64,000 bases of DNA. Origin: Torreya grandis (lineage: Eukaryota; Streptophyta; Pinopsida; Cupressales; Taxaceae). Shown here piece by piece: positions 49,119 to 61,724 of the stretch; position 1 is the first letter of the stretch, and every line of letters begins with the position of its first letter. The position numbers and the translations under genes were made by a program. A model generated the notes under the pieces. It saw only the letters and a program-made list of their open reading frames with translations. It was not told the DNA's origin and ran no database searches. The stretch lies in assembly GCA_037957365.1 (NCBI GenBank), contig JARHVA010000082.1:62001-126000 (forward strand), given 5' to 3'.

Positions 49119-49943
49119 TCACCCAAAGGTTTTTGGATTTTGAGGAAGATTGGTGACATGAAACATGTCATGCATCACATATTCTCTTGGTCCATTATCT
49201 GAAATGGTGAAATGATTGGAATATTTAGGATGTACCATGTGGGAAAGGGAATCTAAGGTATTAGGATCTATGAAATTATCTAATGAAAGATTAATAAGTA
49301 TAGCCTTTCCTTTATCCTGATTCGAACTTGGATTCATGCCATACTTATAATTATAGCTTTTAAACTTGGATTCAAGATGCTTGTAGTGTTCATATGGGTG
49401 TAAATCTCTTGGAATACTCACCTTCATCCCTGAGTGAAAAAACTTGATACTTTGATGCAGTGTTGACAAGACTGCAGGAATCTCATGTAACCAAGGCCTA
49501 CCTAGAAGCATGTTGTATGATAACTCAAGATCTAACACATAATAAAGTGTATCATGGGTCAAAGGTCCAATGACATCTAGAAAACTAATGGTGCCCTATG
49601 ATTCTCTTTCCTACTTATCATAAGCTTTGATAGTTATTATTTATGGATGGAGATTTGTCATTGTGTACCCAAGAAGCTTGATGAGCTTGAGAGACACTAT
49701 GTTGAGGCCAGATCCATTATCTATAAGGACATGTTTCAATTTAAGCCATATGATACAAACTTCTATGTAAAATTGGTTATTATGGAGCAAGCCAAGGGAA
49801 GATATATCACTTTGGATGAATGTGACTTGTTGGGTTGAAGCTAGGTGTCCAACCAAAGCTTGAAAGTTATCAGGTGATATGTCACTAGCAATAGTAGATT
49901 GGGTCAAAAACTCATTTAAGATGTTTTTATGGATTATTAACAT
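49119..49943 (-). pseudogene. Protease of Tat-type element B2
   Basis: 49943-49641 reads LKHVLIDNGSGLNIVSLKLI then KLLGYT: IDNGSG is the aspartic protease active-site loop (Asp codon at 49721-49719). 49562-49119 continues HDTLYYVLDLELSYNMLLGR then PWLHEIPAV, the second signature, and runs into the linker. A frameshift near 49600 separates the two halves. Confidence 0.75.
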
Positions 49944-50411
49944 TCATAGAAAATACAAAATATAAATTTGTGTTGGTGTCTTCTGCAATTGTTTCACAAT
50001 ATCAAACTTCTTGTCTTGGTCAATAGTGAATGGTTTATTCTGAGGTTGAACAGTTGGTTGGATGATAGGAAAAGTGGTGGATGGTTGTGGGCTTGGGATA
50101 GTAATATTCAACCTCTGAGTTGTGATTTCATAATCAGAATTAAATACTAGACCATTATTACTAACTAATGCTGCGAATGGTGTGGGACCAGATAGGACAA
50201 GTCTTAGTTGCCAATGGGAAGAACAAGTTGTCAATATAAGATCTAAAAGTGAAAGTCCTAGTTTTTTGGTTTGCCTCTATGCACTCCCAAGTCAAAGAAG
50301 GATTATCCATGTGATTTGGTTGAATATTGTTGTTTAGAAATAGTCTAGGCTGATTAGTGCTTGATTTAGGATTAATCCAGATGGTATTAATGTTACCCCC
50401 TATAACATGAC

Positions 50412-53400
50412 CTACAACCCTATTGTAGTCATGTGCAACTCCATGGTAGGTTTGTTGGTTGTTACCATTCTAACCTTGGTTTTATCCACTATTTTGTCAT
50501 TGTGGATTCTGCTACTAATTTTGTTGGTTCTGCTAGTTCTGCCTTTGATTTTGATACTATTGATTTTGCTACTACACTGGTTGTTGTTGTTGTTGATTAT
50601 TCTACTCTTGTTGATTATTATGTCAGGGAAAGGAGTTTTAATAAATCCCAAGAGTTTGATTGGAAGTGAAAGCACCATTATCCAATTTTATCTCCCCATT
50701 CTCCAACATATTCTTGATTAAATGCTTGATTTGGACACATCTTCCTAGATTATGCCCGTTGACCTGATGATAGTCACAAAATTCATTTTCATGGTACCAA
50801 GCAGGGTAAGGAATGCCTTGAAAATATTGTTTTGGTATGGTCCAACTAATCAAATTAGTAATAGAAATCTTGTAGAATACAAACTCAATAGGTTCTCCTA
50901 GGTCACTAAAGACACGACGTGCAGGGATGGTTCTTCTAGTAGGAGGGGTTTACAATGGTAAAGACTGCTATATTTATTGTGCATGTTTTGGTTATTGTAC
51001 TTGTGGCATTAGTTAGAGAGGTTTCTAGCTAGGAATAAGCTAAAAAGGTGGTGTAGATGATGTTTACAGTGTTTGGACATGATGAGATTTGGCTACTCTA
51101 TTTCCCATAACATTCATATTTTGATTGAATTACTTCAGTCTTTCTTGATTATTGGCCTATGTCGGTTGTGATGCTTTCACTTGATTAGGATATTATTTTT
51201 GGCTATTTCCTTGATTGGTAGAATTAATTTTAATGAATTCTTTAGTGATGAGCCCTTGTTCGATCAACAAACCTTTATCAATGATCTCTTTGAACGCATG
51301 TGCACATTGTAATTCCAGATGATAGGCTATCTCACTATGAAAATTTTTAGTAAATAAAACATCTAATTGTTTATCTAGTAAACTATGGGTGAAATGGCTT
51401 ACAAGGGCTCTCCATCACTGTAAATAACTTGTAAAATTTTCCCTAGTTTTTTTCTTTGCTTGTGTCAGGTCCTCTAATGAAATCCCATGCTCGAGATTAT
51501 AGGAAAAGTGCTACATAAATTTATCAAAAAGATCATCAAATTCTGATACTAAATTCTTGGGAAACATTAAAAACCACTCCAAGGCTTGTCTAGCTAGGCT
51601 CCTTAGAAACAATAGCAAAAGGTATATGTCACTATATGTCATTGGTTGACATGCGACAAATAATTCGGTCAAATGGGCTTTAGGGTCACATTTCCATTTA
51701 TACTTATCAAATTTAGGTGTTTTGTATCCTAGAGGAAATGGTATCTGCAAATAATCTATGTTGAATGGATAGGAACACACATCATCTAATTTGAACTTCT
51801 TAGTTTGCTTCCTTGCCTAAATGGCAATAATCACATCTTTCATATATTATAATTCTTAGGATAGAAAATTGGAAGGGATATTTGTTTGAGGGAGAATATT
51901 GGTTTAGGTAAATGGTTGGGAGGTCACAAGTGAGACACTTTGCCTAGGGTATGATGGAGACACTTATTGGGGTACATTGACTTGGTTGGGGAATGGACCA
52001 GGAATACGCATATGTAGATTGGGATGTATTTAAAATTTCACATTTGGTTGTGTGATATCTGGGTTGGGTTGGTGATAAAGGTTTGACTTGGAGGATTTTA
52101 TGGTTAAGATGAAAAGATATAACTATATTGTGCTTGCTATGGTTGAAAAGTTACATGCTGCTGACTAATCAAACCTTACTGTTGAGTAGGAACTTATAGA
52201 CCAAAACCTTGTCTCTAAATTTGTGGCACATTTTGAACCAACAGTTATCTAGTAGGTACTTGAGAAACATGGGTACCTCCTTGTTTCATGAATCCCTATG
52301 AAGAAGTGAAATCATGTTAGATATTTGACATTTATCACTGACCAATATTTGCATGTTATTGATTAGTCATTACATGGTTTTGAACTGGCATATTAGTCTG
52401 CAATTGAAGAGGTATGTTTGTCGTTACCTAGTGAGGTGGTACATTAGTTGCCCCTGAATGAGGTAGTAGTGTATGGTTCCTCTATTGCGTTAATACACTA
52501 GATTGTGTTTGTTATTTTGGAATACCACTCGCTACTTATTAAGGGGAAGTAGGATTCATCACATTCTATAATTTAGACATAACATTAGTCATTGTTTGAT
52601 TATATAATCCTATAGGTTATACACTTGAGGAAGCGGCTGGTTGAGGCTAGGGTACAAAAAATCCTATTCCTTGGTATGATGATCTACTCATGGGATTAAC
52701 TATAGGCACATGTTGTTGGCTAGTTGTTTGTGTGTTAGTACCACTTTGATCAAGATCAGATGATGTTTGCACATTGTCTACTATGTTTGGCTCACTATTC
52801 AATGTAGAAGCTGAAGACACTTCTTCAATAGCTAACATATGTATCAGGTTATCTATCAAAGCATTTTTTATAAATGGGTCATAACTTAGATTCTCTTGTC
52901 TAGTTAATTCCATCAACACTCTTGTTGAAGGTACTAGGTCAACGAGGGACTTACTCACCATGTTTATCTGATTGAAATCACATGCTAAATTTAGGTAGGT
53001 TTGGTATGTTGTTTGCATTTGGTTAAAGTGATCTTCCATGATTTTTTTACCTCAATTGGATATATTGGGGTCTTGATACATTATATGGACTAGAGCCATA
53101 TGATTTCTAGAAGAAGCCAGTTGATCATAAATGATATTGTGAGGCACTCTTACTAGACTTGGTAAGTTTTCATGGGGAAAGTCTATAGGAAACTTAGCCC
53201 CTACCTCTATGGCCCTAACCAAAATCTCATATTTATTCTCTAACAAATGTCACTCAAACAAAAATGAATCATACATGGAAGCCAAATTAGTATAATATGG
53301 CTATTGAAGTATTGGCTCATCTACTGTGGGTATTGTAGCTAAGTATTGCATGGTTTGTTCTTGGTCCTATTCTGTGTAAGGTGGAGTGTTAACGAAATAG

Positions 53401-53582
53401 TTAGACAATGGATCTTGGCTTTGTTCCCCTGATTCAGTATTATAGGAGGGATAAGAATCCATCTCATAAGCAGTGTTATCTACATAGGGGTCTTGCACCA
53501 TGTTTTCCTATGCAACTACATTACCAATCCTTGGATTGTATATGAGTCCACTACGAGTGTAGGAATACCTGTTGGGATCCAT
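50412..53582 (-). pseudogene. Gag of Tat-type element B2
   Basis: Starts at ATG 53582 (MDPNRYSYTRSGLIYNPRIG), the only visible gag start in this family. The N-terminal part (53246-52647) includes FPHENLPSLVRVPHNIIYDQ. The capsid-type gag domain is at 51780-51511: YPFNIDYLQIPFPLGYKTPK, DPKAHLTELFVACQ, LARQALEWFLMFPKNLVSEF. A zinc-knuckle-like CDYHQVNGHNLGRC lies at 50778-50737. After it comes an Asn-rich low-complexity stretch (50600-50500). Many stops, for example after NPRIGNVVA. The hydrophobic + strand frames over 50407-50721 are antisense shadows of the Asn-rich part. Confidence 0.7.
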
Positions 53583-56500
53583 AGTCAATGTTTTGTGATA
53601 AAATTTCAAAGAGTTATACAAACTCTAAAAAGGACAAAATCTGAAACAAATGATGCCTTCAACTTGGTCTAGATTTGTCAAAAGGATCAAAAGTTTTATT
53701 CAAATATTTGTGAGAAAACAAGCTAGCGTAAAATATCTAACGTTTCACTATTCACACAAAGATAAGGAAGTAAATGGACTAAAAATCAAAATGCCAAACT
53801 CTAAGGTTGAAGTGTTCCAAATCAGTCTAATCTAAGAATTTAAAAGTTGCTAGGTCTTTTGGCCAAATGCGATGTCAAAAGCTAGGCTCAAACAAGGCAT
53901 GTGCTAGGACTCTTGGCCAAATGGTCTCAAAATCTAGACTTTGAAAATAGATGAAAGTTTTAATCTAATAAATTTTAATCACTTCAAACAAACACTAGGC
54001 ATTCAATTCTTGGACATGAACTTGGTCAACTAGGTATAAGGTATGAAACTAAAGGCACTTTAACCATAGTTTATTTTCTCATAATTAATGGTATAAAACT
54101 TGGTTCCTTTGACAAACAAGCTAGACAAAGGTGAATAGTATAACTATGCTTTAGATAAAGGATTATAGGTACACTTGGATAGATCTGAATATGTAGGAAA
54201 AAATTTAGAATTCTATGTAAGAAGGTCTATGAAACAATGTTTGAAATGATTCGATCAGTGTAACGATGTTATACTACCCAAAAGTTGTGACAAAAAGGTT
54301 TGCTTCAAAAACTTTCTAAGGCAAAGGTGGTTTCCTACAATTTTGACAACATAACACTTCTTTTCTTGACTCAAAAATGTTGTGGTGCATAGACTTAAAG
54401 TGCAAGTGTTTAGCACAAAATGGCCTAAGTCTATCAAGTGATGATGATTATTATGAGTCTTAAACATCCTTCAACCTAGATTGGAAATTAAACTTAAGTT
54501 CCTTCAATTTTAGTGTAAATGGGTAGCATAACTGCACTAAAGTAGTTGATATGACTCTCAAGCTTTTGATGAATTTTGAACAAGGAAAATTGATGATATT
54601 ACATGGGCAAAATAATGCTTCTATGCTCAAAGAAAAATGAGGACCATGTGTTTGGTTTTGGATTGTTTGTTTACACCAAGTTTTTGACTCCACACAAAAC
54701 TTTAAACTAGGACAAGACCAACTAATTAATCATTCTTAGATCCTTAACTGACAAGGTTGCTTGGTACTATTAGAATCCATGAACATATGTCATTTGAGAG
54801 GATTTTTTAAGTGTTCATACAAAAGTAAATGCGCATTATATAGTAGGGTTTTTACATTTCCCCCTTCTCTCAAATGACAATACTATGACATGGACCTTGA
54901 GGTGCACCTTGCACCTACAATACTTCTGTGGGAAGTGGGGATGTCTAAAATCTAATAGGTTTTCAAATGATCTAGGGGAATCAATTGCACAATGAATTTC
55001 ACACTAAACAATTCAAAATAAAAGCATGGATTTTGGGTCTGTACCACTTGGCTTATTGTAAAATGGTTCATTCTTTTTTGCAATTACTACATCCTGTTGT
55101 TCGCTTAGTGTAGTGTGATGTCAGAAGTGCCACTACATCCCGTGTGTAACTCTAAAAGAGTCAAATTAATTCAATGTCAGGAGATGAAACCCTAGGTCAA
55201 AGCTTCCCTAAAGAACTTGTGGGAAGTGATGAAGTCCCCCTCGCAAGCCAAGATGCATAAAAATAAAGAAATCATGAAAGTAGAAAGACTTTAGGATCAT
55301 TTTAAAGGTCACCTAAAATTTGATGAGTTTTTTGGGGAGTGCTTTAGACGACTTTCTTTCTAATCCTTGGACTAGGTTACTTGCAATAGGAATGGCACTT
55401 TTGATTTCAAGGGTTCCCTATAGAGGATAAATGGAAGAGCATACACGCAACATCCCTCTTTTTTCCAAACAAGATTAGATCAAACAACTATTGAAGACAA
55501 AAATGACAAGTGTGTTCAATTTTAAGCCCAAATGAAAGATTTGGTGGGGTTCATTTGACCCTTTGATCTTAGTTATAACTTTGAAAACTAATGATAAACA
55601 CACTTATTTAAGAACCTTAAATGTTACTTTAAGCACCAAAATAATGTTCCTAATTCATTTTAAAGCATGCAAAATATGTTCTAAAACATGATTTATCAAA
55701 CTTGAAATCCACTAGTTACATGTCTACCCTCAAGGCATCACCCCAAAAGCAAATATGTTAGATTAGAAACATTTTAAATGGAGTTTCCAAAAATTTTAAA
55801 AAATCTATGAAAATTGAAGCTAAATTAATGATAAATTCTAAAAATTTAGGAGAAAACACATGGTTTAAAAAAAATATAAAATGGAGTATGTATGACCCCA
55901 AACCAAGCATTTTAAAATAGCTCTCGGGTTTGTGTTTTTAAAAAAACACAATGACTGACATCGATTATATACCACCAATGTTAGCAATGTCTAACCAAGA
56001 TCTAGCTAATGTTGGTTCTGATAATCGACATTGGTTGTGCCAAGTAATTGATGTCAGTATTTCCTATCGACATTGGTTACTATGTAAACCTGTGGCAACA
56101 AAAAATGGTAAAATAAAGTTAGAAAATCAATTTACAAGAGTTTTAAAGGTCCAAATGAAGATTTTAAAGATGCAAAATGACATTCTTCATGTGTGAGATT
56201 TGTCTAGTCCCACAGGGCATGCCATTATGTGATCTAGGAATTTAACTCAAGAGAGGATGGTTAGTATGGTGTTAGTTCCAAAATGAAAACAAAACAAAAT
56301 AAACACACTAATAGCATAACATCTATAGGTCTAGACACTAGGAAGAACTTAGTTAACAAAAGCAAATGACAAGTACAACTAAAAAATAAGGAATGAAAAC
56401 ACAAGAATTCCTTTCACCTTCCTTGGATGCTCCAAATCCCTTTTTAATGGTGGCTTTCTCAGCATGTGCTTCAAGATGTCTTCTTCAATGGAGTATGGCT

Positions 56501-56587
56501 ACCTTCATCTCTTCTTGGCACCTTGTGGCTTATGGCTTGGCTTGGCTTGGAATCAATTTGGCATTATAACACTAATTTCTTGAAGAT
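53583..56587. other. Long leader/spacer between gag start and probable 5' LTR
   Basis: No protein recognised in ~3 kb. At 54788-54800 and 54867-54879 lie exact 13 bp inverted repeats (TGTCATTTGAGAG / CTCTCAAATGACA) enclosing, on the minus strand, GAAGGGGGAAATGTAAAAAC and CTACTATATAATG, that is a purine run followed by a TATA-like box. Around 55960-56090 the phrase ATCGACATTGGTT recurs. It may contain another element's remains. Confidence 0.4.
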
Positions 56588-57142
56588 TGTTGGAACCAAT
56601 CCTATATTATAAGTTTACACAAATTAAGCTTCGAAATGATGTTGTGAGGCCTCCTCTTTATATATTTTTGAATTTGATCAGAATCAACCTCAACTGTCCA
56701 TCTCAAGATTGAGATGTGTGGTTGAGGATTAATTTAATTTTTGGAATTAAATTTTTAATTGTCCTCATCATGGCATTGGAAGAAGGGGCAATTAAGAGGG
56801 ATGGAGGGCATCATGGAAGGCATTGATGAGGCACGGAGGTCATGAATCCTAATGTTTGTGGAATTTATGTCCTAGAGATGTCTTCCTAAGAAATGAGGTC
56901 ACTTGATGATGCAGATATTCAATATTCATTTTCAAAACAAAGTATTAAATAAGTTTCCATGGAATTCTGGATTAGGCCTTGATTTGTGTTAATTAGCTCT
57001 TAAATATGATTAAGCACTTTATGCACAAAATACTCAAATTGATTAGAATGGCTTATTATTGATCCTAAATTTGATCAGATTGAAATTGGAAGTCACTGTT
57101 AGATATGTTGGATGCGTGTTCCCATTTAGGATGTTTCCAACA
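56588..57142 (-). repeat. Probable LTR (5' LTR of B2) with TATA box
   Basis: Minus strand starts TGTTGGAAACATCC (57142) and ends GGTTCCAACA (56588), a classical TGTTGG...CCAACA LTR with matching short inverted termini. AAAATATATAAAGAGGAGG (about 56670-56650, minus) is a good TATA box about 65-80 bp before the end, giving a short R-U5. Flanking 5-mers differ, which fits an LTR bordered on one side by its own element rather than a solo LTR. No tRNA-complementary site is evident directly after it. Confidence 0.55.
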
Positions 57143-57694
57143 ACAAATAACAAAGGTAGAAATCTTGTGCAAAAGATTTGATAGGAAAGAGCATTCTAGA
57201 TAATGCATGTGCAAATTTGGTATTTTGACTCAAAATGAATTGATCAAAGTTAGCTATCCCATAAATTGCATTTCCCCATTTAAGGATTCCCTGGCCAAAA
57301 TTAGCACTTGAATATGTCAGTTTCACATCATTTAGCATGTTTTAGTTTTTTTAGGCCAAATTATGCATTTTGGGTAGAAATTGTTCAAAAGCCTGGTTGG
57401 AGGTTATCGATGACCAAATTTAGGTGTCTAAAAAATTCACTTGATTAGAATTTAAGTTTGAGTATTTTATTGTATGATATGTCTAGTTCAAATGAGTCTA
57501 ATTGTTATTTTTTTATTCGACATTACCCATATAACTCACAGTAAAATATGGAAACACTAAAAGAAATACATATATGATTTAATATTTTTATGTGCTCAAA
57601 ATTTCACATTGCATCTACAAAATATTTTGATTGTAATTTAATACAAAAAAATTATACATAAATCCATGGCTAATACAAACAATTATACTTAAAT
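57143..57694. other. Spacer between B2 LTR and hAT copy C
   Basis: AT-rich; no gene seen. The short minus-strand frame at 57126-57338 overlaps the LTR end and has no motif. Confidence 0.5.
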
Positions 57695-58470
57695 TGAGAA
57701 GTATTCAAGGTAACCTTATCTATTAATTGTTCATAAAATGATATAAAATTGTAATGTTGAAAACTTTCACTAATTGATTGTATCTAATTTGAGAGCTAAA
57801 GTTGGGATGGGTGATTATGTAGTAGTTACAAAGTTAGTGTGTGTTGGGGTTGATGGTGCATTCGTAATGCAGGGGCATAGAAATGGTCCTTGTGTTCAAC
57901 TTCAAACAATAGTTACCCCATATATGATTCTAATTTATTGCATGGATCATAAGATGAATCTTGCACACAAAATTATTATCACATTTGGTAATGTTTCAAG
58001 AGTGGATGAGTAGAATTTTACAAAATTTATCTATTGAGATCAAATATTATTTTACAAAAGGATGATTTTTTGGAGGCCATGGGAGTTGTAAATCCCATTT
58101 TTTTAAACAATGATAATGGACAATAGATGATGAACAATTTATTTCAAAAATACATTGGTTCTCTTATTAAGCATTTCATTAAATTTGTAAAGGTCAATGG
58201 AGATGAAATTAAAGGTATTTTGCAAAAGGATTTACTAACATCTCAATCAACATATTTTTGAATTACAATGATTGATCAATATCGGTGTGTAAGTGACCCA
58301 ATAGAAAATGGTACAATTACATGGTTATGGAAAAAAAAAATTAGTAACATCTTGCAAGAAAATATTAGTGAATATTTATTACTATATAAACTTTGTCAAA
58401 CAATGATTTTGGACTCCATGGAAGATGAAAGAGTATTTAGTGCATTATCTTTCATTAAGTCAAAACTTTG
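57695..58470 (+). pseudogene. hAT transposase relic, copy C (partial)
   Basis: Begins within the gene at GAGAAGTATTCAAGG (equivalent to about 36184). 57774-58013 reads VSNLRAKVGMGDYVVVTKLV, then CVGVDGAFVMQGHRNGPCVQ, then YCMDHKMNLAHKI, the cleanest version of this catalytic-domain segment in the window. It carries the same 631 bp deletion as copy B (GAGTAGAATTTT junction near 58010) and stops at SMEDERVFSALSFIKSKL, missing the rest of the dimerisation domain because a further deletion joins it to the LTR-like repeat at 58484. Confidence 0.75.
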
Positions 58471-58483
58471 AAACATATTAGAA

Positions 58484-58866
58484 AGTTGTTAGTGCACAAT
58501 TATCCCAACTAAATTTATGTTATAAACATCTACCCCTAACTTTCTCGTAGTGATACTAAGTACATGGGATGATGATATGTCTCACCATATAAATGCATAC
58601 ACCAAAAAATGTCTTTTAATAGATTTCTCAAATATCCCTTATGATTCAAATAAGATCACAAAAATAAAAATGTTTGTTCTAACAATAAATATGATTACTT
58701 TTAGAAATAGAAATACATTAATTCTTTTTGAAAATCATCTTATTAATAATTTAAAATAATTTTTTATATAGTATTATTTAATATTGATACCGATTTATAT
58801 ATTAGTAAGAACAAATATTAATTTTCATAATAGATAACAAATAGTTTTTCACCATATTATATTCAC
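58484..58866 (-). repeat. ~400 bp LTR-like repeat, copy C
   Basis: Starts at AGTTGTTAGTGCACAAT directly after the hAT fragment (first ~20 bp missing) and ends ATATTCACA. Very similar to the A and B copies. Confidence 0.6.
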
Positions 58867-59700
58867 ATATAGGGATATTTTAACTTAGCGCACTATCAAC
58901 TATCTGAATAAATAGTTCAAGCTCACAAAATGGAGAGATCATTAAAATTGAGGTTGCTCCTAAAAAATTGAGAGTGTGGCTTAGGTTGCTCACAAAATTA
59001 TGAGAGTGTGGCTTAGGTTGCTCACAAAATGGCGAGAGCGTTCAAACTTAGATTGCTCATAAAATGTTGAGAATGTTGGGAAAAGGGTGACTGAGCTGAC
59101 CTCAATAAGTATTGAATGCTACCTACATAGTCCTAGAATAGGACCTCAAGTCACTATAGTTATACCCTTATAGTAGAGGAATTTGACTAGTGCAGCTGTC
59201 AATTCAAGTAAAATAAGCTTAGTTGGTAAAAAGACACAGTATGACATAGGAAGTGGCAAGTTGGTACGTCAAGGTTTAATGTTGCCCCTAGTTTTCCCAT
59301 AGGTGGTTATAACTAGGACACAATGGCATAGATCAATGGTACTAACTTGCCCAAAGGTGGTTATAATTAGTAGCAAGACTGGTGGTAAGAAAGGACTCAC
59401 AAATGAAGAATGCAACTGCTGAAACTTCTATCAAACTATCCTAAGATATGTTCCCTATCTAAAATACTTGAACCAATTGATGAAATGATTAGATAGCTTG
59501 ATAATTAAGCTATGTAATAAATGAAAAAAACCAAGGTCAAACAGGCTAGGCTTTTAGAACACACTGGGTTGATAGGTCAGAAGTGGATAGTGGATATGGC
59601 AAAAGGGGATAGATAAGAATGGTATGTGTACAAAGAAGAATAGTGACCAAAAAGCATAACTAAAATGGTCCTTAAAAACAATACACCTTAGCATTCAATC
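58867..59700. other. 3' spacer of pol, copy C
   Basis: Equivalent of 6164-6960, with the GGTTGCTCACAAAAT units at 58918-59080. No gene. Confidence 0.6.
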
Positions 59701-60464
59701 ATAGTACCACTTTACATGAATAATATTCATTGGCTCTAGAAGTTCATCACCATCTGGCATATCAAGCTTGTATGCTCCTGATCCATAATCTGTAGTGATG
59801 TTGAAAGGGCCTATCTAGTTTGGTTTGAATTTACCTTTATGTTTCTTCTTGGCCATGGTATTATTTTGGATTTCTTTGAGACCAAGATCACCAAGTTTAA
59901 ATGTTCTATACTTCACACACTGATTATAGTGGCCTTTGAGTCGATTCTGATATGCTTAAATATTGTTGACCATGGCTGTGTGTTTCTCATCTAGTAGGTC
60001 CAGATCTTTTAGGTGAGCTACTTGATAGTCATGATCATCCAAGATGTGCTTGAAAGAGATGCATAGTGAATGCAATTTGACCTCAGTGAGAAGGATGGCT
60101 ACAGTACCATAAACAAGTGAGTATGAGGTAGCTCCTGTGGGGATACCATCAACATGTAATGATGTAGTTTTTGAGTTGTGAAAACCATGGCTAGACAAGA
60201 TTTTTCAACATGTGCATATTTATGTTCATATGCAACCAAGGTATAGCTTGGGTAGTAAATAGAATGCTCCTTTCCATTGTCATCATGTTGATCCAAGAGT
60301 GCCCATAGAGCATAATCAATAGTTGATAGGTATAACAAGAATGGATTTCCTAGTATAAGAGGTAATAAAACAAGTGGATTGATAAGATAATATTTGAGTT
60401 GTTGAAAAGCTATTTGGAAATGATCATCCCAGTGAAATGCAACTCCTTTCTTCAAAAGGTACAT
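59701..60464 (-). pseudogene. RNase H fused to integrase tail by deletion, C
   Basis: 60464-60150 reads RNase H: HWDDHFQIAFQQLKYYLINP, LYLSTIDYALWALLDQHDDN, EKSCLAMVFTTQKLHHYML. Directly after HHYML, at about 60145-60150, the frame passes into integrase tail text (GIPTGATSYSLVYGT, VKLHSLCISFKHILDDHDYQ). Compared with B2 about 1.6 kb (rest of RNase H, second RNase H, integrase zinc domain and core; 45175-46750 equivalent) has been removed. The remaining tail ends near the PDG motif at 59750. Confidence 0.75.
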
Positions 60465-60692
60465 AAGTAGATGCCACTTTTATACTAACTAGGAGATGAA
60501 GCATTGGATGGACTGGATATTACCCTACAAACTATGAATTTGCTTCAAATTAGTTGGTTGTGGCATCTCAATTATAGCATGGACTTAAGTTGGATCAACT
60601 TCAATACCTTTATGACACACAATGAAGCCTAGTAATTTACTTGAAGTTACACCAAACACACATTTCTTTAGATTTAGTCTGACTTTGTACTC

Positions 60693-61334
60693 TCATAGTC
60701 TTTCAAATATCTTATGCAATACTGTTGGATGGTTAGCTGTAGTCTTGGATTTTCCTAATATGTCAATGACATAGTCTTCAACAATATCGTACATCATATC
60801 ATGGAATATGATAGCTATGACTCTTTGATATGTAGCTCCTACATTTTTAAGGCCAAATGGCATCACCTGATAACAAAATGTTCCCCATGGAATGGTGAAT
60901 GTTATTTTATGCTGATCTTTTGGTGTTATTTTGATCTGACTGTATCTTGAAAATCCATCCATGAGTGAAAGAATTTCATAACCTACCATGGAGTTGACAA
61001 TCATGTCGATATTAGGTAAGGGAAAATCATCTTTAGGAAAATATTTATTTATGTCTTGAAAATTAGTATAAATTTTGAATCCTTCAAGATTTTTGCTAAC
61101 AAGTATTACATTAGAGATCCATTCTGAGTAGTCAATGGATCAAATACATCTTGCTTCTAAGAGTTTTTCCAACTCTTTCTTTACCAATACAACAATGCGA
61201 GGATGAATCTTACATAGCTTTTGTTTTACTAGTTTGGCATCAAGATTAACCACAAGGTGGTGCAGAACCAAAGTGGGGTCTAATTCTAGCATGCCAGAAT
61301 AGGCCCATGCAAATATATCCACATACTCTCTCAA
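60693..61334 (-). pseudogene. Reverse transcriptase of Tat-type element C
   Basis: 61334-61140 reads MREYVDIFAWAYSGMLELDP, HHLVVNLDAKLVKQKLCKIH. 61004-60693 reads MVGYEILSLMDGFSRYSQIK, TPKDQHKITF, MPFGLKNVGATYQRV. The active site is DYVIDIL instead of DYVDDIL, losing one catalytic Asp. A stop lies between the halves. Confidence 0.8.
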
Positions 61335-61724
61335 TAGAGCTGTAAAAATGTCATGTTCCCCCTTAGTGAGGGACGCACCTAATTTTATCTATTTTAGGTA
61401 CGATGAAGTCCTAATATTTACCTCCATTGTATCTTCAACTAGAAGGGTTGAACTATCTTCTAGGATAGTAAGTAGTGACTTAAACTGTTGGACTATGGTA
61501 GGGTCCTCTGTTAGGACTTGCTCTTCAACTTCTCCTAGGCATGATGAACCTAAGTCTCCTAATGAAATATTTGGCCATGTGACAAAAATAGTTAGAAATT
61601 CTTGGAAAATTTGATCATATACTTTTTATTACTCAAAATTGAACTCAGATCCACAAGCAAGTTCATCGTTGGTGGTCTCCTAGTCTAAATTCAAATGAGA
61701 ATGAATTACCCCATCCAATGCTGC

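Larger units (their letters stand above)
43581..57142 (-). mobile_element. Composite B2: most complete Tat-type Ty3/gypsy element
   Basis: On the minus strand: a probable 5' LTR at 57142-56588, a ~3 kb leader, gag from ATG 53582, CCHC-type knuckle, protease, G-patch-like linker, RT, RNase H, second RNase H, integrase ending at 44743, 3' spacer and a truncated LTR-like repeat. It is the only copy with a recognisable gag start. No 3' LTR matching 56588-57142 was found, so the element as a whole is incomplete or its LTR assignment is wrong. Confidence 0.65.

Noticed and set aside
50407..50721. + strand 104-codon hydrophobic Leu/Val frame that looks like a membrane protein
   Set aside because: It is the exact antisense of the Asn/Lys-rich low-complexity part of gag (AAC/AAT read backwards as GTT/ATT). 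The equivalent in copy C is broken.
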